From GCA-2699365 sp036160955 (GTDB taxonomy: Bacteria; Verrucomicrobiota; Verrucomicrobiia; Opitutales; Coraliomargaritaceae), in contig JAYYDJ010000011.1 in the NCBI GenBank assembly GCA_036160955.1, positions 1 to 64,000 of the forward strand: a stretch of 64,000 nt of DNA, written 5' to 3'. The stretch's first letter is position 1. Every line of letters begins with the position of its first letter. The position numbers and the translations under genes were made by a program. The notes below the pieces were generated by a model, which ran no database searches, was not told the origin of the DNA, and was given only the letters and a program-made list of their open reading frames with translations. Below, piece by piece: positions 28,239 to 37,203 of the stretch.

Positions 28239-28580
28239 TTAAGGCTTTGCTTTTGATTTATCAGGTTTTTTTTGAAAGAACTTACTCGTGTCAAAAAATT
28301 CAATTTTTTTGTTTACATGTGTTTCTGCCAGTGCTCCTAAATCTAACGATTGGGTAGGTCTCTTGTGTTCATCTGCGAGTGAGTCAACTTTTGCCGCTAT
28401 TTTCTGCTCTATCGCTTCTTCTTGAGCCTTCTCTTTGAATAGATCTTCAGCTATTGGAATACGTCCAGCAGGTGCTTTGCTGCCCTTGGATGTTAAGCAA
28501 AAGAAGTAAGTACCTTGCTCATAAGAAAAAAGTGAAAGATACGCCGAAAGCAGGGCTAGGATTAGTAAAAATGTGCGCAT
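28239..28580 (-). CDS. Small exported or membrane-anchored protein of unknown function
   Basis: 113 residues. A hydrophobic N-terminus (MRTFLLILALLSAYLSLF) acts as signal peptide or anchor. It is followed by a charged, mostly helical region with repeated Lys/Glu stretches, and a Lys-rich tail (FFQKKPDKSKAKP). No recognised domain. It is convergent with nth (13 bases between stops) and divergent from the FtsB-like gene. Coding support is the signal-like start, clean codon use and lack of overlap. Confidence 0.5.
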   Translation of the reverse strand: MRTFLLILALLSAYLSLFSYEQGTYFFCLTSKGSKAPAGRIPIAEDLFKEKAQEEAIEQKIAAKVDSLADEHKRPTQSLDLGALAETHVNKKIEFFDTSKFFQKKPDKSKAKP

Positions 28581-28652
28581 TTTATTTATGGCATTATATT
28601 AATTTCGTTATAATCATATCATAAAACAGCTATTCGCAATATAATATATTCT

Positions 28653-28967
28653 ATGGGTTTAATCAGTAAAGTACAAGCGCAACGCAAGGAACGTGCCTTG
28701 TTTCTTATGTTATCTGTTTTTTTTCTTATACTAAGTATATTTTTTAGTAGTTTATTGATAAAAACAAATCGAGAGTATCAGCATTTTAAGTTACGTCTCA
28801 AACGCACAGAGGCTAAGTTAAAACAGGCGCAAAAAGAATTTGAACAGAAGGAAATTTACATGTCTCGATTACTGGAGGATCCTGAGTTCTTGGAGCGAGT
28901 TGTCCGCGATCGCTTAAGCTACTCACGTCCGGATGAAGTTATTTTTAAATTTACTAATGACCCTTAA
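28653..28967 (+). CDS. FtsB/DivIC-like septum formation initiator
   Basis: 104 residues. A short cytoplasmic N-terminus, one transmembrane segment (about residues 16-37), then a coiled coil (about 38-75), and a C-terminal block EDPEFLERVVRDRLSYSRPD. This last block is the family's signature: the A/E-R-E-LG-hx-xPGE region of FtsB/DivIC. Such proteins link FtsL and FtsQ at the division site. No cell-division gene is beside it. The leader is A/T-rich with no Shine-Dalgarno sequence. Confidence 0.75.
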   Translation: MGLISKVQAQRKERALFLMLSVFFLILSIFFSSLLIKTNREYQHFKLRLKRTEAKLKQAQKEFEQKEIYMSRLLEDPEFLERVVRDRLSYSRPDEVIFKFTNDP

Positions 28968-29079
28968 TTTTATTCTGAACGAACGATTAGAAGTCAACTC
29001 GGTTACTATAAATTTATAATCCTAATGTTCTGTGTTTGCCTATTTTTTTTCGGCAGACTATCAGTGCATCATAATCAAA

Positions 29080-30531
29080 ATGGAATTAGATAAAGAAAAG
29101 AATATAAAAGAAACGTTTAAATTAGCAGGACATGCTCACGTTTTTCGCTTTTGGGATGAATTAAACCTGCAATCTAAGTCCAGACTATTAAGCGAGGCTA
29201 AGACAATTGATTTAGATGAGATAATCAAACTTATTGCAGAACATGTACTGACTGATTCTTCGAGAGGATTAAGTGGAGACAAATTAGATGGTTTAGAGCC
29301 AGCTCCTTACATAGAACATCCATCTAATGGAGGCGATATTTTGCGATGGGAGAAAGCAAAAAAAACCGGAGAATTGGCAATACGTGCAGGTAAAGTTGCG
29401 GCATTCTGCGTAGCTGGTGGGCAAGGTACTCGGTTAGGATTTAATGGACCAAAAGGAACTTTTCCAGTCACTCCATTGACAAAAAAATCACTCTTCCAAG
29501 TATTTGCGGAAAAAATAAAACGTAGCAGTAAGCGCTATGAGGTAGTGATTCATTGGTTTATATTAACAAGCGAGATTAATCATGCTGCTACAGTTGAGCA
29601 CTTTTCGTCGAATAACTACTTCGGGTTGCCTCAAGAAAGTGTGCATTTTATTGTACAGGGGTTAATTGGCGCTGTGGATCAAAAGGGTAAAATTATTCTT
29701 AATGCAAAAGACTCGATTGCTCGTGCTCCAGATGGTCACGGAGGGTCGCTAAGAGCACTTGTTCGAAGTAGTGCAATAGAGAAAATGGAGTCGCTGGGCG
29801 TTGAATGTATAAGTTATTTTCAGGTCGATAATCCCTTGATACGTATTATTGACCCAGCATTTATTGGGTTTCATATAGAGGAAGATTCTGAATTATCATC
29901 AAAGATGATTCCTAAGGCCTACCCACTTGAAAAAGTAGGTCATTTCTGTGTTCAGGGTGGCAAGACTGTTGTTGTTGAATATAGTGATATGAGTGAGTCG
30001 ATGCAAAAAGCGACAAATTCTGCAGGAGCCCTACATTATATTTCTGGAAGTGTTGCTATTCATTTATTTGATCGCGATTTCATTGCACGAGTCGGTAGTG
30101 GCCAGGGGCAAGCTAGTTTGCCGTTCCATCGTGCTAATAAGATTATTCCTTTTTTAGATTCATCTGGAAATTTGCAAAATCCTGATGAACCAAACGGTGT
30201 TAAGTTTGAAATGTTTGTCTTTGATGCATTGCCTCTTGCGCGCAATGCAATTATCATTGAGTCCCTAAGGGCAGACGATTTTAGTCCTGTTAAAAATTCC
30301 GCAGGCGTCGATTCTCCAAAATCATGCTCTGATGATTTATTGCGAAGCTATGCTCGATGGCTTAAAGCTGCAGGAGTTAATATTGAGGTCGATAGTTCTG
30401 GTCTGCCTTTGATTAATTTTGAAATTAGTTATAGTTTTGCTGTAGATCAAGAGGATTTCGTTGAGCAATGGCATGCGCTTTCTAATAAACCTGATATTTT
30501 AGATGGCTTGGTTATCGAACCTGCAATCTAA
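29080..30531 (+). CDS. UDP-sugar pyrophosphorylase (UDPGP/UAP family)
   Basis: About 483 residues. It transfers UMP from UTP to a sugar 1-phosphate, giving UDP-GlcNAc, UDP-GalNAc or UDP-glucose. The nucleotide-binding signature is AGGQGTRLGFNGPKGTFPV. Further blocks: PDGHGGSLRAL, YFQVDNPLIRIIDP, and GVKFEMFVFDALP. The eukaryote-type UAP fold differs from bacterial GlmU. ATG 29080 (MELDKEK) was preferred to an upstream start at 29032 because homologues begin about there. It is followed by a phosphoglucomutase 55 bases later, so the pair probably supplies and activates hexose phosphates for polysaccharide or cell-wall synthesis. Confidence 0.88.
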   Translation: MELDKEKNIKETFKLAGHAHVFRFWDELNLQSKSRLLSEAKTIDLDEIIKLIAEHVLTDSSRGLSGDKLDGLEPAPYIEHPSNGGDILRWEKAKKTGELAIRAGKVAAFCVAGGQGTRLGFNGPKGTFPVTPLTKKSLFQVFAEKIKRSSKRYEVVIHWFILTSEINHAATVEHFSSNNYFGLPQESVHFIVQGLIGAVDQKGKIILNAKDSIARAPDGHGGSLRALVRSSAIEKMESLGVECISYFQVDNPLIRIIDPAFIGFHIEEDSELSSKMIPKAYPLEKVGHFCVQGGKTVVVEYSDMSESMQKATNSAGALHYISGSVAIHLFDRDFIARVGSGQGQASLPFHRANKIIPFLDSSGNLQNPDEPNGVKFEMFVFDALPLARNAIIIESLRADDFSPVKNSAGVDSPKSCSDDLLRSYARWLKAAGVNIEVDSSGLPLINFEISYSFAVDQEDFVEQWHALSNKPDILDGLVIEPAI

Positions 30532-30586
30532 TTTCTGTCAGTGTTTACTAGATCTTAATTACACAACTATACATAAATACTATAAA

Positions 30587-32572
30587 ATGAGCCTTATCGA
30601 TATAATTAAAACAGCTCAAAAAGAAGGAAAACTTTTTGACAGTAGTGTTGAGAATTTGAAAATATGGGTAGGCGCTAGTTATCTTCCAAAATGGGTAATA
30701 ACAAGCATTAGTGAACTTGTTAATGACGGAGAATGGGATGAGCTTAATGACCGATTCTACAGAAACCTTGCATTTGGTACCGGGGGTATGCGAGGACGTA
30801 CAATCGGAAGAGTATCAAGCTCGGTGGAGCTTGGATCCGTAAAACTCGACAAAATAAAGGGCACACCTAATAGGGCAGCAGTTGGAACAAATGTTCTCAA
30901 TGACTTTAATATTATTAGAGCTACAATTGGACTGTTCCGTTATACAAGTAATTATCTTAAAACAAATGAACGGCTGGAGCAACCGCGCTTTGTAATCGCT
31001 CACGATGTTCGTCATTTTTCTCGTCATTTTTGTGAATTAGCTGCATCGACTTGGACTAAGCTTGGAGGCCAAGCACTTATTTTCGATGGACCACGATCAA
31101 CGCCACAACTTAGTTTTTCTGTTCGTGAGTACAAAGCAAATTGCGGGGCTGTCATTACAGCCAGTCACAATCCATGGCATGACAATGGCTTTAAGGTTTA
31201 TTTCGAAGATGGGGCACAAGTTGTTGCCCCTCACGCGAACTCGATCGTACTTCACGTCAATGAAGTTGCTCTGAATGAAGTCACTCCGTATCTTGAAATT
31301 AACTTAGAGTCAGTTGTTACTTTGAGTGCCGCAGCGGATAGTAGTTATCTTAGTGTTTTAGATGAAATCGTTCTAGATCACGAGCTTATAGTCGCGCAAA
31401 AGCCAAGGATAGTCTTTTCTCCGATACATGGCACTGGTGCCATCAGCACTGTTCCAGCATTAATAAAACTTGGCATTGATGTGATCGAAGTTCCTGAACA
31501 AATGGTCCAAGATAGCAGCTTCACTTCAGTACAATCGCCTAACCCAGAAAATGCCGAAGCTCTCGAGATGGCGATTGCCAAAGCCGAGGATTCTGACGCT
31601 GATCTAGTGGTCGCTACCGACCCTGATGCAGATCGCATGGGTGTCGCTGTACGAAATAGTGATGGAGAAATGGTTTTGCTAAGTGGTAATCAAATCGGTA
31701 CGTTGTTGGCCGAATATCGTATAACAACTCTCAAGGAGTTAGGGGTATTACCAGAAGAGGGTACTCAACAAGCTGCGCTGATTATGACTTTTGTAACAAC
31801 TCCGATGCAGGAGGCGCTAGCTAAATGGCATGGCTTAAAGACCGTGAAAACATTAACAGGATTTAAGTGGTTAGGTGAAAAGTTGGCTGATTATGAAGTT
31901 TTAATGAAGCAACGATTACTTCAGAAAGAAGGAATTGCAGTTGATTATGATGCATGCGATCTTTGGATCCGAGCCGATCTACTGATGGAGTATTCTACAT
32001 TTTTTGTAGTTGGTGGCGAGGAGAGTTATGGTTACTTAGCTAGTGATAAAGTTCGCGACAAGGATGCAAATGCTGCGGTGATTATGATTTGCGAATTAGC
32101 TGCATATTTAAAATCCCAAGGTATGACTTTTACGGATTATCTTGATTCGCTCTACTTGCTCTACGGCTACTATGAGGAGCAGAGCATTAATATTTATTAT
32201 GAAGGGGCTGCAGGAAGCCATAAAATCTCGAATATACTTTGCTCTTACCGTGCTCGAGCTCCAGAGAAATTTGGTGATGTACTAGTGACTGGATTTACCG
32301 ATTTTGGTAAAGACGAGATTATAGATGTCGATGGGAAGAAGATTCCACCGCAGGATTTTTACTTTCTCGAATTGAGCAATGGATATAGCTTCGCTGTACG
32401 AGCCTCAGGAACAGAGCCAAAAATTAAATTTTATGTATTTGGGCGCAGTGACGTAGCGAATTTAGATGCTCTGCCTGAAATCAAAGCAAGTGTTGCTAAA
32501 GAAATGGCAGATTTACTAGAACTTATTGAGTCGGATGCGCGCATGCGCGCGGATGCCGAATTAGCAGGCTGA
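30587..32572 (+). CDS. Phosphoglucomutase/phosphomannomutase-type phospho-sugar mutase
   Basis: About 661 residues. The phosphoserine loop is TASHNPWHDNGFKVY, the metal-binding loop DPDADRMGV, the sugar-binding loop GGEESYGYL, and the phosphate-binding C-terminus RASGTEPKIKFYV. The N-terminal block GTGGMRGR(T) with FGTGG is typical of the long PgcA-like group, which makes glucose 1-phosphate. ATG 30587 was chosen. An upstream start at 30503 would overlap the previous gene and has no family support. It forms a functional pair with the upstream UDP-sugar pyrophosphorylase. It ends in TGA. Confidence 0.93.
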   Translation: MSLIDIIKTAQKEGKLFDSSVENLKIWVGASYLPKWVITSISELVNDGEWDELNDRFYRNLAFGTGGMRGRTIGRVSSSVELGSVKLDKIKGTPNRAAVGTNVLNDFNIIRATIGLFRYTSNYLKTNERLEQPRFVIAHDVRHFSRHFCELAASTWTKLGGQALIFDGPRSTPQLSFSVREYKANCGAVITASHNPWHDNGFKVYFEDGAQVVAPHANSIVLHVNEVALNEVTPYLEINLESVVTLSAAADSSYLSVLDEIVLDHELIVAQKPRIVFSPIHGTGAISTVPALIKLGIDVIEVPEQMVQDSSFTSVQSPNPENAEALEMAIAKAEDSDADLVVATDPDADRMGVAVRNSDGEMVLLSGNQIGTLLAEYRITTLKELGVLPEEGTQQAALIMTFVTTPMQEALAKWHGLKTVKTLTGFKWLGEKLADYEVLMKQRLLQKEGIAVDYDACDLWIRADLLMEYSTFFVVGGEESYGYLASDKVRDKDANAAVIMICELAAYLKSQGMTFTDYLDSLYLLYGYYEEQSINIYYEGAAGSHKISNILCSYRARAPEKFGDVLVTGFTDFGKDEIIDVDGKKIPPQDFYFLELSNGYSFAVRASGTEPKIKFYVFGRSDVANLDALPEIKASVAKEMADLLELIESDARMRADAELAG

Positions 32573-32667
32573 GAGTGAGATTTAAGATCAATGAGTGATT
32601 AGCTAAATCTATGATACCTTCATCTAGTTTTTTTAGCACTCTCCAGTCTTAAGCCTTTATTGCTAGG

Positions 32668-33276
32668 TTATTGATTGCTAAAACTTTCATTAAAGACGAC
32701 CTGGTCGAAAGCTAGTTGTCCTCCTCGCTTGTTTGCTGGTTTAATTGCCTTGCCGATAGTTAGCATCATGCCAATTAGGTGGTTCTTTGGAAGATCTATG
32801 ATTTCACCAACCTTTTCTGTATCAAATCCTATCATTGGACAGCTGTCGTAACCCATAGCTTTAGCGCTTAACATTAATGTTTGTGCTGCAATACCAATGG
32901 AGCGAATTGCTTCGTCATTTTTTAGTTGTGGGTTTTCTTCATAAAAGGAGGTAATCATTGGCACGAGGGCATCACGAGTTTCCTTCGCAGCATTAGCCCA
33001 GTAGCGCTCTGGATCTCTGTGCGCATCAAGATCCGCGCACAGTAGTATTACGATGGAGGCCTCACTGCACTGAGCTTGATTCCAAGCTGCTTTGCGAATG
33101 GCTTGTTTAGTCTTTGCATTGCTCACGACCACAAAACGCCAATTTTGCATATTAAATGAAGTTGGTGATAGTAAGGCTAACTCCATAAGTCGCTTCACTT
33201 CAGCTGGTGATATGATATGATCGGGATCATAGTGTTTAATAGAGCGGCGCTCCGTAATAGCTTTGAATGTATCCAT
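32668..33276 (-). CDS. Nitroreductase-family FMN oxidoreductase
   Basis: About 202 residues. The FMN-binding opening is ITERRSIKHYDPD, then LLSPTSFNMQNWRFVVV, QTLMLSAKAMGYDSCPM and IGMMLTIGKA, all family blocks. It is likely a cytoplasmic NAD(P)H-dependent quinone or nitro reductase; the substrate is unknown. ATG 33276 (MDTFKAI) was chosen because homologues start one helix before ITERRS. Divergent from the photolyase gene across 92 bases. Confidence 0.88.
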   Translation of the reverse strand: MDTFKAITERRSIKHYDPDHIISPAEVKRLMELALLSPTSFNMQNWRFVVVSNAKTKQAIRKAAWNQAQCSEASIVILLCADLDAHRDPERYWANAAKETRDALVPMITSFYEENPQLKNDEAIRSIGIAAQTLMLSAKAMGYDSCPMIGFDTEKVGEIIDLPKNHLIGMMLTIGKAIKPANKRGGQLAFDQVVFNESFSNQ

Positions 33277-33368
33277 GATGCTCTTTCTGTTTGAATTTTC
33301 CCTAATAAGCAAGTGGTCTCTGAACTTCTGAGCTGTAAGTTTTAGCAGAATTAGACGCTTAATTATCT

Positions 33369-34802
33369 GTGAATATTGCTCCTACAATACTTTGGTTTAG
33401 AAATGATCTGCGTTTATCAGATAATGCTGCCCTTTCAGCTGCGGTAGAGCTAGGTTTTCCTATAGTTCCTGTTTTTATTTGGGATCCAGCATCTAATGGT
33501 GCATGGGCACCAGGTGCGGCTTCACAATGGTGGCTACACCAAGCTTTAAATTCACTAAATAGATCTTTTTGCAAATTGGGCGGCTCACTCATTTTTCGTA
33601 AAGGCGATACGCTTGAAGTACTCGAGGGTTTAATTCGTGAAACAGGTGCTAAACATGTTTTTTGGAACCGTCGCTATGAAAGCTTGCTTCGTGAATTAGA
33701 TGCGCGTTGTAAACGAGTTTTAACGAATAGTGGACTGAATGTAAGAAGTTTTAATTCTGCCTTGCTCAATGAGCCTCATGAAGTAATTGCTAAGTCAGGG
33801 TCTCCATACAAAGTATACACTCCCTATTATAATAATGTTGTAGGCCGACCTGTTGCGCCGCCAATTGCTTTGAATGAATATGCCATACGGTTCCCTCATA
33901 TTGCTCCTGAATCTAACTCTATTAATGCTTTTGAACTCTTGCCAAGTTCCAATTGGGATAAGGAATTTGAGCGCAAATGGGAGGTCACCGAAGAAGCAGC
34001 CCAGAAATGTTTAAGAGATTTTTTAGATCAATCAGTTGATCGATATCAGCATGATCGCGATCGACCTGACAGGAGAGGCACTTCAGTGCTTTCTCCATAT
34101 TTACATTTTGGCCAAATCGGACCACGTCAAATCGTACAGTCTCTAAAAGAGAAATCAGACCTTAGCCATGAGGGGCCTCATGTGTATTTAAAAGAAATTT
34201 ATTGGCGAGAGTTTGCTTACCATGTATTGTATCATTTTCCTAAAACTCCAGACATGCCCTTACAATCGAAGTACGCGAATTTCCCATGGAAGTATGATGC
34301 AACTTTGCAAGAGCAATGGGAGCAGGGCAAAACAGGCTATCCTGTAATTGATGCTGGAATGCGTCAACTTTGGGAAACTGGTTGGATGCATAACCGAGCA
34401 CGCATGATCGTCGCTTCATTCTTAGTGAAACATCTTCTGCAAGACTGGAAGCAAGGTGCTCAATGGTTTTGGGATACTCTTGTTGATGCTGACTTGGCAA
34501 GTAACACACTTGGATGGCAATGGAGTAGTGGTTGTGGCGCTGATGCAGCTCCGTATTTTCGAGTTTTTAATCCAATCATTCAGGGTAAAAAATTTGACCC
34601 TGATGGTAGCTATGTGAAACGTTTTGTACCTGAACTAGCAAAGTTGCCATTGAAATACATTCATACGCCTTGGGAGGCACCTAATTCCACGCTAAAAGAT
34701 GCCGGAGTTACTTTAGACGTGGATTATCCAAAGCCTATAGTGGATCATGCTGAGGGGCGCGCTCGCGCGTTGTCTGCTTTCGAAGTCTTCAAAGCAAAAT
34801 AA
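33369..34802 (+). CDS. phr: Deoxyribodipyrimidine photolyase (class I CPD type)
   Basis: Light-driven repair of UV pyrimidine dimers. 477 residues from a GTG start; no in-frame ATG fits the N-terminus ILWFRNDLRLSDNAAL. The antenna domain is followed by the FAD domain with EIYWREFAYHVLY, the TGWMHNRARMIVASFL block, DADLASNTLGWQWSSGCG and PYFRVFNP. The Trp electron-transfer residues lie in these blocks. It is followed by a TIGR01777 epimerase (1 base after its stop) and a renalase-like FAD oxidase. This trio is often seen in light- or oxidative-stress-responsive loci, so the context points to sunlight exposure. Confidence 0.95.
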   Translation: MNIAPTILWFRNDLRLSDNAALSAAVELGFPIVPVFIWDPASNGAWAPGAASQWWLHQALNSLNRSFCKLGGSLIFRKGDTLEVLEGLIRETGAKHVFWNRRYESLLRELDARCKRVLTNSGLNVRSFNSALLNEPHEVIAKSGSPYKVYTPYYNNVVGRPVAPPIALNEYAIRFPHIAPESNSINAFELLPSSNWDKEFERKWEVTEEAAQKCLRDFLDQSVDRYQHDRDRPDRRGTSVLSPYLHFGQIGPRQIVQSLKEKSDLSHEGPHVYLKEIYWREFAYHVLYHFPKTPDMPLQSKYANFPWKYDATLQEQWEQGKTGYPVIDAGMRQLWETGWMHNRARMIVASFLVKHLLQDWKQGAQWFWDTLVDADLASNTLGWQWSSGCGADAAPYFRVFNPIIQGKKFDPDGSYVKRFVPELAKLPLKYIHTPWEAPNSTLKDAGVTLDVDYPKPIVDHAEGRARALSAFEVFKAK

Positions 34803-34803
34803 T

Positions 34804-35724
34804 ATGGATCATCGGGGAACGATAGTTGTGAGTGGTGCTTCTGGATTAGTTGGATCGGCACTCAAAAGCTCGCTGCTCGATCGCGGATACTTTGTTCGAA
34901 AGCTATCGCGCAAACGAAATCTGCCGAGTGGTCAAAGTTGGGATCCTGCTACTGAACAAATGGATGCATCAATCTTGCAAGATACTCTTGCAGTCGTCCA
35001 TCTTTCCGGAGAACCAATCGCTCAGCGGTGGACTTTTGCTGCGCGGAAAAAAATTTTAGAAAGTCGCGTTAAAAGTACAGCACTGCTTGCGAAAAAATTG
35101 GCTCGAATGGATTCGCCTCCGCCCTTAATTGTAGCATCTGGCATCAATTATTATGGTAGCTCTTGTAGTGGGCAAAATGGGGACATAACCGAGATGAGCC
35201 AATCTGGGTCAGGATTCTTAGCTTCTGTATGTAGAGAATGGGAGGGCGCTGCCCAACCTTTAATTAATGTTGGTGGAAGAGTAGTATTTATGCGAACGGG
35301 TGTAGTACTAAGTCCTCAAGGCGGGGCTTTAGCTAAACTTCTGATGCCCTTCCGATTAGGCGTAGGGGGACCTATAGGTTATGGGCGGCAGCACATGAGT
35401 TGGATCGCTATATCGGATCTAGTGAGTGCCTACGTTAAGGCGATTGAAGATGATTCTATCTCTGGTCCTATAAATGCGGTAAGTCCTAATTCTGTAACAA
35501 ATAAAGCATTTACTACAGCTCTTGCTCGCGCCCTTTTTCGTCCCGCTGTTTTGCCACTACCTGCATTTTTGTTAAGAGTCGTCTTTGGGCGTATGGCAGA
35601 GGAGACTCTCCTTGCAGACATGAAAGTTATTCCTCAACGACTATTAGATATGCAGTTTGAATGGGAGACACCGGACATTGAATCGGCATTGCTTTACTGC
35701 TTGGAAGAGAGGCCAAATGGATGA
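34804..35724 (+). CDS. TIGR01777-family NAD(P)-binding epimerase-like protein
   Basis: 306 residues. The N-terminal Rossmann motif is VVSGASGLVGSALKSSLL. VVHLSGEPIAQRWTFAARKK and the active-site-like YYGSSC region follow, together with GVVLSPQGGALAKLLMPFRL, HMSWIAISDLV and the C-terminal DUF1731 segment (ALARALFRPAVLPLPAFLLR). Substrate unknown. ATG 34804 lies one base after the photolyase stop. Its own stop is overlapped by the next gene (ATGGATGA), so photolyase, this gene and the FAD oxidase form one transcription unit. Confidence 0.9.
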   Translation: MDHRGTIVVSGASGLVGSALKSSLLDRGYFVRKLSRKRNLPSGQSWDPATEQMDASILQDTLAVVHLSGEPIAQRWTFAARKKILESRVKSTALLAKKLARMDSPPPLIVASGINYYGSSCSGQNGDITEMSQSGSGFLASVCREWEGAAQPLINVGGRVVFMRTGVVLSPQGGALAKLLMPFRLGVGGPIGYGRQHMSWIAISDLVSAYVKAIEDDSISGPINAVSPNSVTNKAFTTALARALFRPAVLPLPAFLLRVVFGRMAEETLLADMKVIPQRLLDMQFEWETPDIESALLYCLEERPNG

Positions 35725-36697
35725 CGAGCACATAGTCGATGTACTTATTATTGGCGCAGGTATCTCTGGCTTAATATGTGCAACTGAGCTGCAGAATTCT
35801 GGTTTACAAGTAGTACTTGTGGACAAGGGACGCAGAGCGGGAGGAAGACTCTCAACTCGTGATATGCAGGGAGCTCGTGTGGATCATGGTGCTCAGTTTT
35901 TCACGGTGCGCGATCCACGTTTTCAAAACTATGTGGATCAATGGATTAATTCTGGAGTGATCCGCGAATGGTTTCGACACGCAGATTGGGATACGAATGC
36001 TACAGGATATCCTCGTTACTGTGGAGTTTCTGGCATGAATTCAATTGCAAAGCACTTAGCTAGGACTCTAAATGTGCACCAGAGTGAAGAAGTTGTAAAA
36101 CTATCGCGAAGAGGGGATTGCTGGATCGCTGATTCTAAAAATGATATTAAATATTCAGCTAAAAAGTTAATTATCACGGCTCCCTTACCACAGGCTTTGG
36201 TCCTAATGGAAACGTCCAACTTAAACTGGGCTTGTGATTGGTTGCCGCGCTTAAAGCAGGTGCGTTATGATAAGGGTCTTGCAGCACTTGTTCTACTCGA
36301 TCAGCCGAGTTTAGTACCTGCCCCGGGAGCACTTAAACTTTCAAATGGGCCACTTGTTTGGATTGCGGATAATCAAATGAAGGGAATTTCTCCCGATGCG
36401 ACTGTTCTAACACTTCACGCGAGCGCCAAATTTGCTACCAAGCATTGGGACTCTAGTGATGTCGTCAGAGGTCAGTTAATGCTAAATGCAGCAGAGCATT
36501 TTATTCAAGGTCAAGTCTTGGATCTTCGTTGTCACCGTTGGGGGTATACTATGCCACTAAATCCTTGGCCGCAGGCTTATTTGTCAATGGAGCGATTCGA
36601 TTTAGTCCTAGCTGGTGATGCTTTCGGTGGGCCTCGAATCGAGGGCGCGGCTTTGTCTGGTTACGAGGCAGCAGGAGCAATCCTGCAGTGTTTCTAG
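35717..36697 (+). CDS. Renalase-like FAD-dependent amine oxidase
   Basis: About 326 residues. FAD-binding loop DVLIIGAGISGLICATELQ is followed by VDKGRRAGGRLSTRD and DHGAQFFTVRDP, the pattern of the bacterial renalase-like branch. The C-terminal FAD block is LVLAGDAFGGPRIEGAALSG. The ATG overlaps the stop of the upstream epimerase-like gene by 8 bases. Natural substrate unknown; related proteins oxidise aberrant NAD(P)H isomers. It is the third gene of the photolyase unit. Confidence 0.85.
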   Translation: MDDEHIVDVLIIGAGISGLICATELQNSGLQVVLVDKGRRAGGRLSTRDMQGARVDHGAQFFTVRDPRFQNYVDQWINSGVIREWFRHADWDTNATGYPRYCGVSGMNSIAKHLARTLNVHQSEEVVKLSRRGDCWIADSKNDIKYSAKKLIITAPLPQALVLMETSNLNWACDWLPRLKQVRYDKGLAALVLLDQPSLVPAPGALKLSNGPLVWIADNQMKGISPDATVLTLHASAKFATKHWDSSDVVRGQLMLNAAEHFIQGQVLDLRCHRWGYTMPLNPWPQAYLSMERFDLVLAGDAFGGPRIEGAALSGYEAAGAILQCF

Positions 36698-36759
36698 CTT
36701 TTATTAAAGTGGCTTGATTTATTTCGTGCATTCATTGCAATTCAGAATTCACTAACAAC

Positions 36760-37203
36760 ATGGAAGAAATATTAAGGACTATCCCTCACCGCCCACCTTT
36801 TTTGTTTATCGATGAGATCGTTGATATTAGAACTGATGGGGCAACATGCAAGCGAACCATTCGAATGGAAGAGCCTCAATTCGAGGGGCACTACCCAAAC
36901 AACCCTATTATGCCTGGGGTATTATTGTGTGAAGCTTGTTTTCAAACAGGGGCTATTTTTTTAGCTAAACAAATTGAGAAAGAGGGCCGTTCATTAAATG
37001 ATATCACTCCGGTACTTTCACGAATTAGCGATGCCCGCTTCAAGCAAATGATTAAGCCAGGTGATGAAATACTTATCGAAGTAACAATGAAGGAAACTAT
37101 CAGTAAATTTCACTTTTTAAGCGGAAAAGTTTTTAAGGGCGGCAAGCTAGTTCTAACAATTCAGTTCGCTCTAGCGATGTTAGAAATAGAGGATGAAAAA
37201 TGA
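36760..37203 (+). CDS. fabZ: 3-hydroxyacyl-ACP dehydratase (FabZ-like hotdog protein)
   Basis: 147 residues of the single-hotdog FabZ/FabA type: IPHRPPFLFIDEIVD at the N-terminus, the active-site His in FEGHYPNNPIMPGVLLCEA, and the catalytic acid Glu in the same helix (LLCEACFQTGA). It dehydrates 3-hydroxyacyl-ACP in fatty acid elongation. The stop overlaps the fabI ATG by four bases (ATGA), so both elongation-cycle steps are made together. The sequence is more divergent than typical FabZ, so a second paralogue elsewhere is possible. Confidence 0.85.
   Translation: MEEILRTIPHRPPFLFIDEIVDIRTDGATCKRTIRMEEPQFEGHYPNNPIMPGVLLCEACFQTGAIFLAKQIEKEGRSLNDITPVLSRISDARFKQMIKPGDEILIEVTMKETISKFHFLSGKVFKGGKLVLTIQFALAMLEIEDEK

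Noticed and set aside
30503..30586. Upstream start of the phosphoglucomutase
   Set aside because: It overlaps the previous gene and its 28 extra residues have no family match; ATG 30587 fits better.
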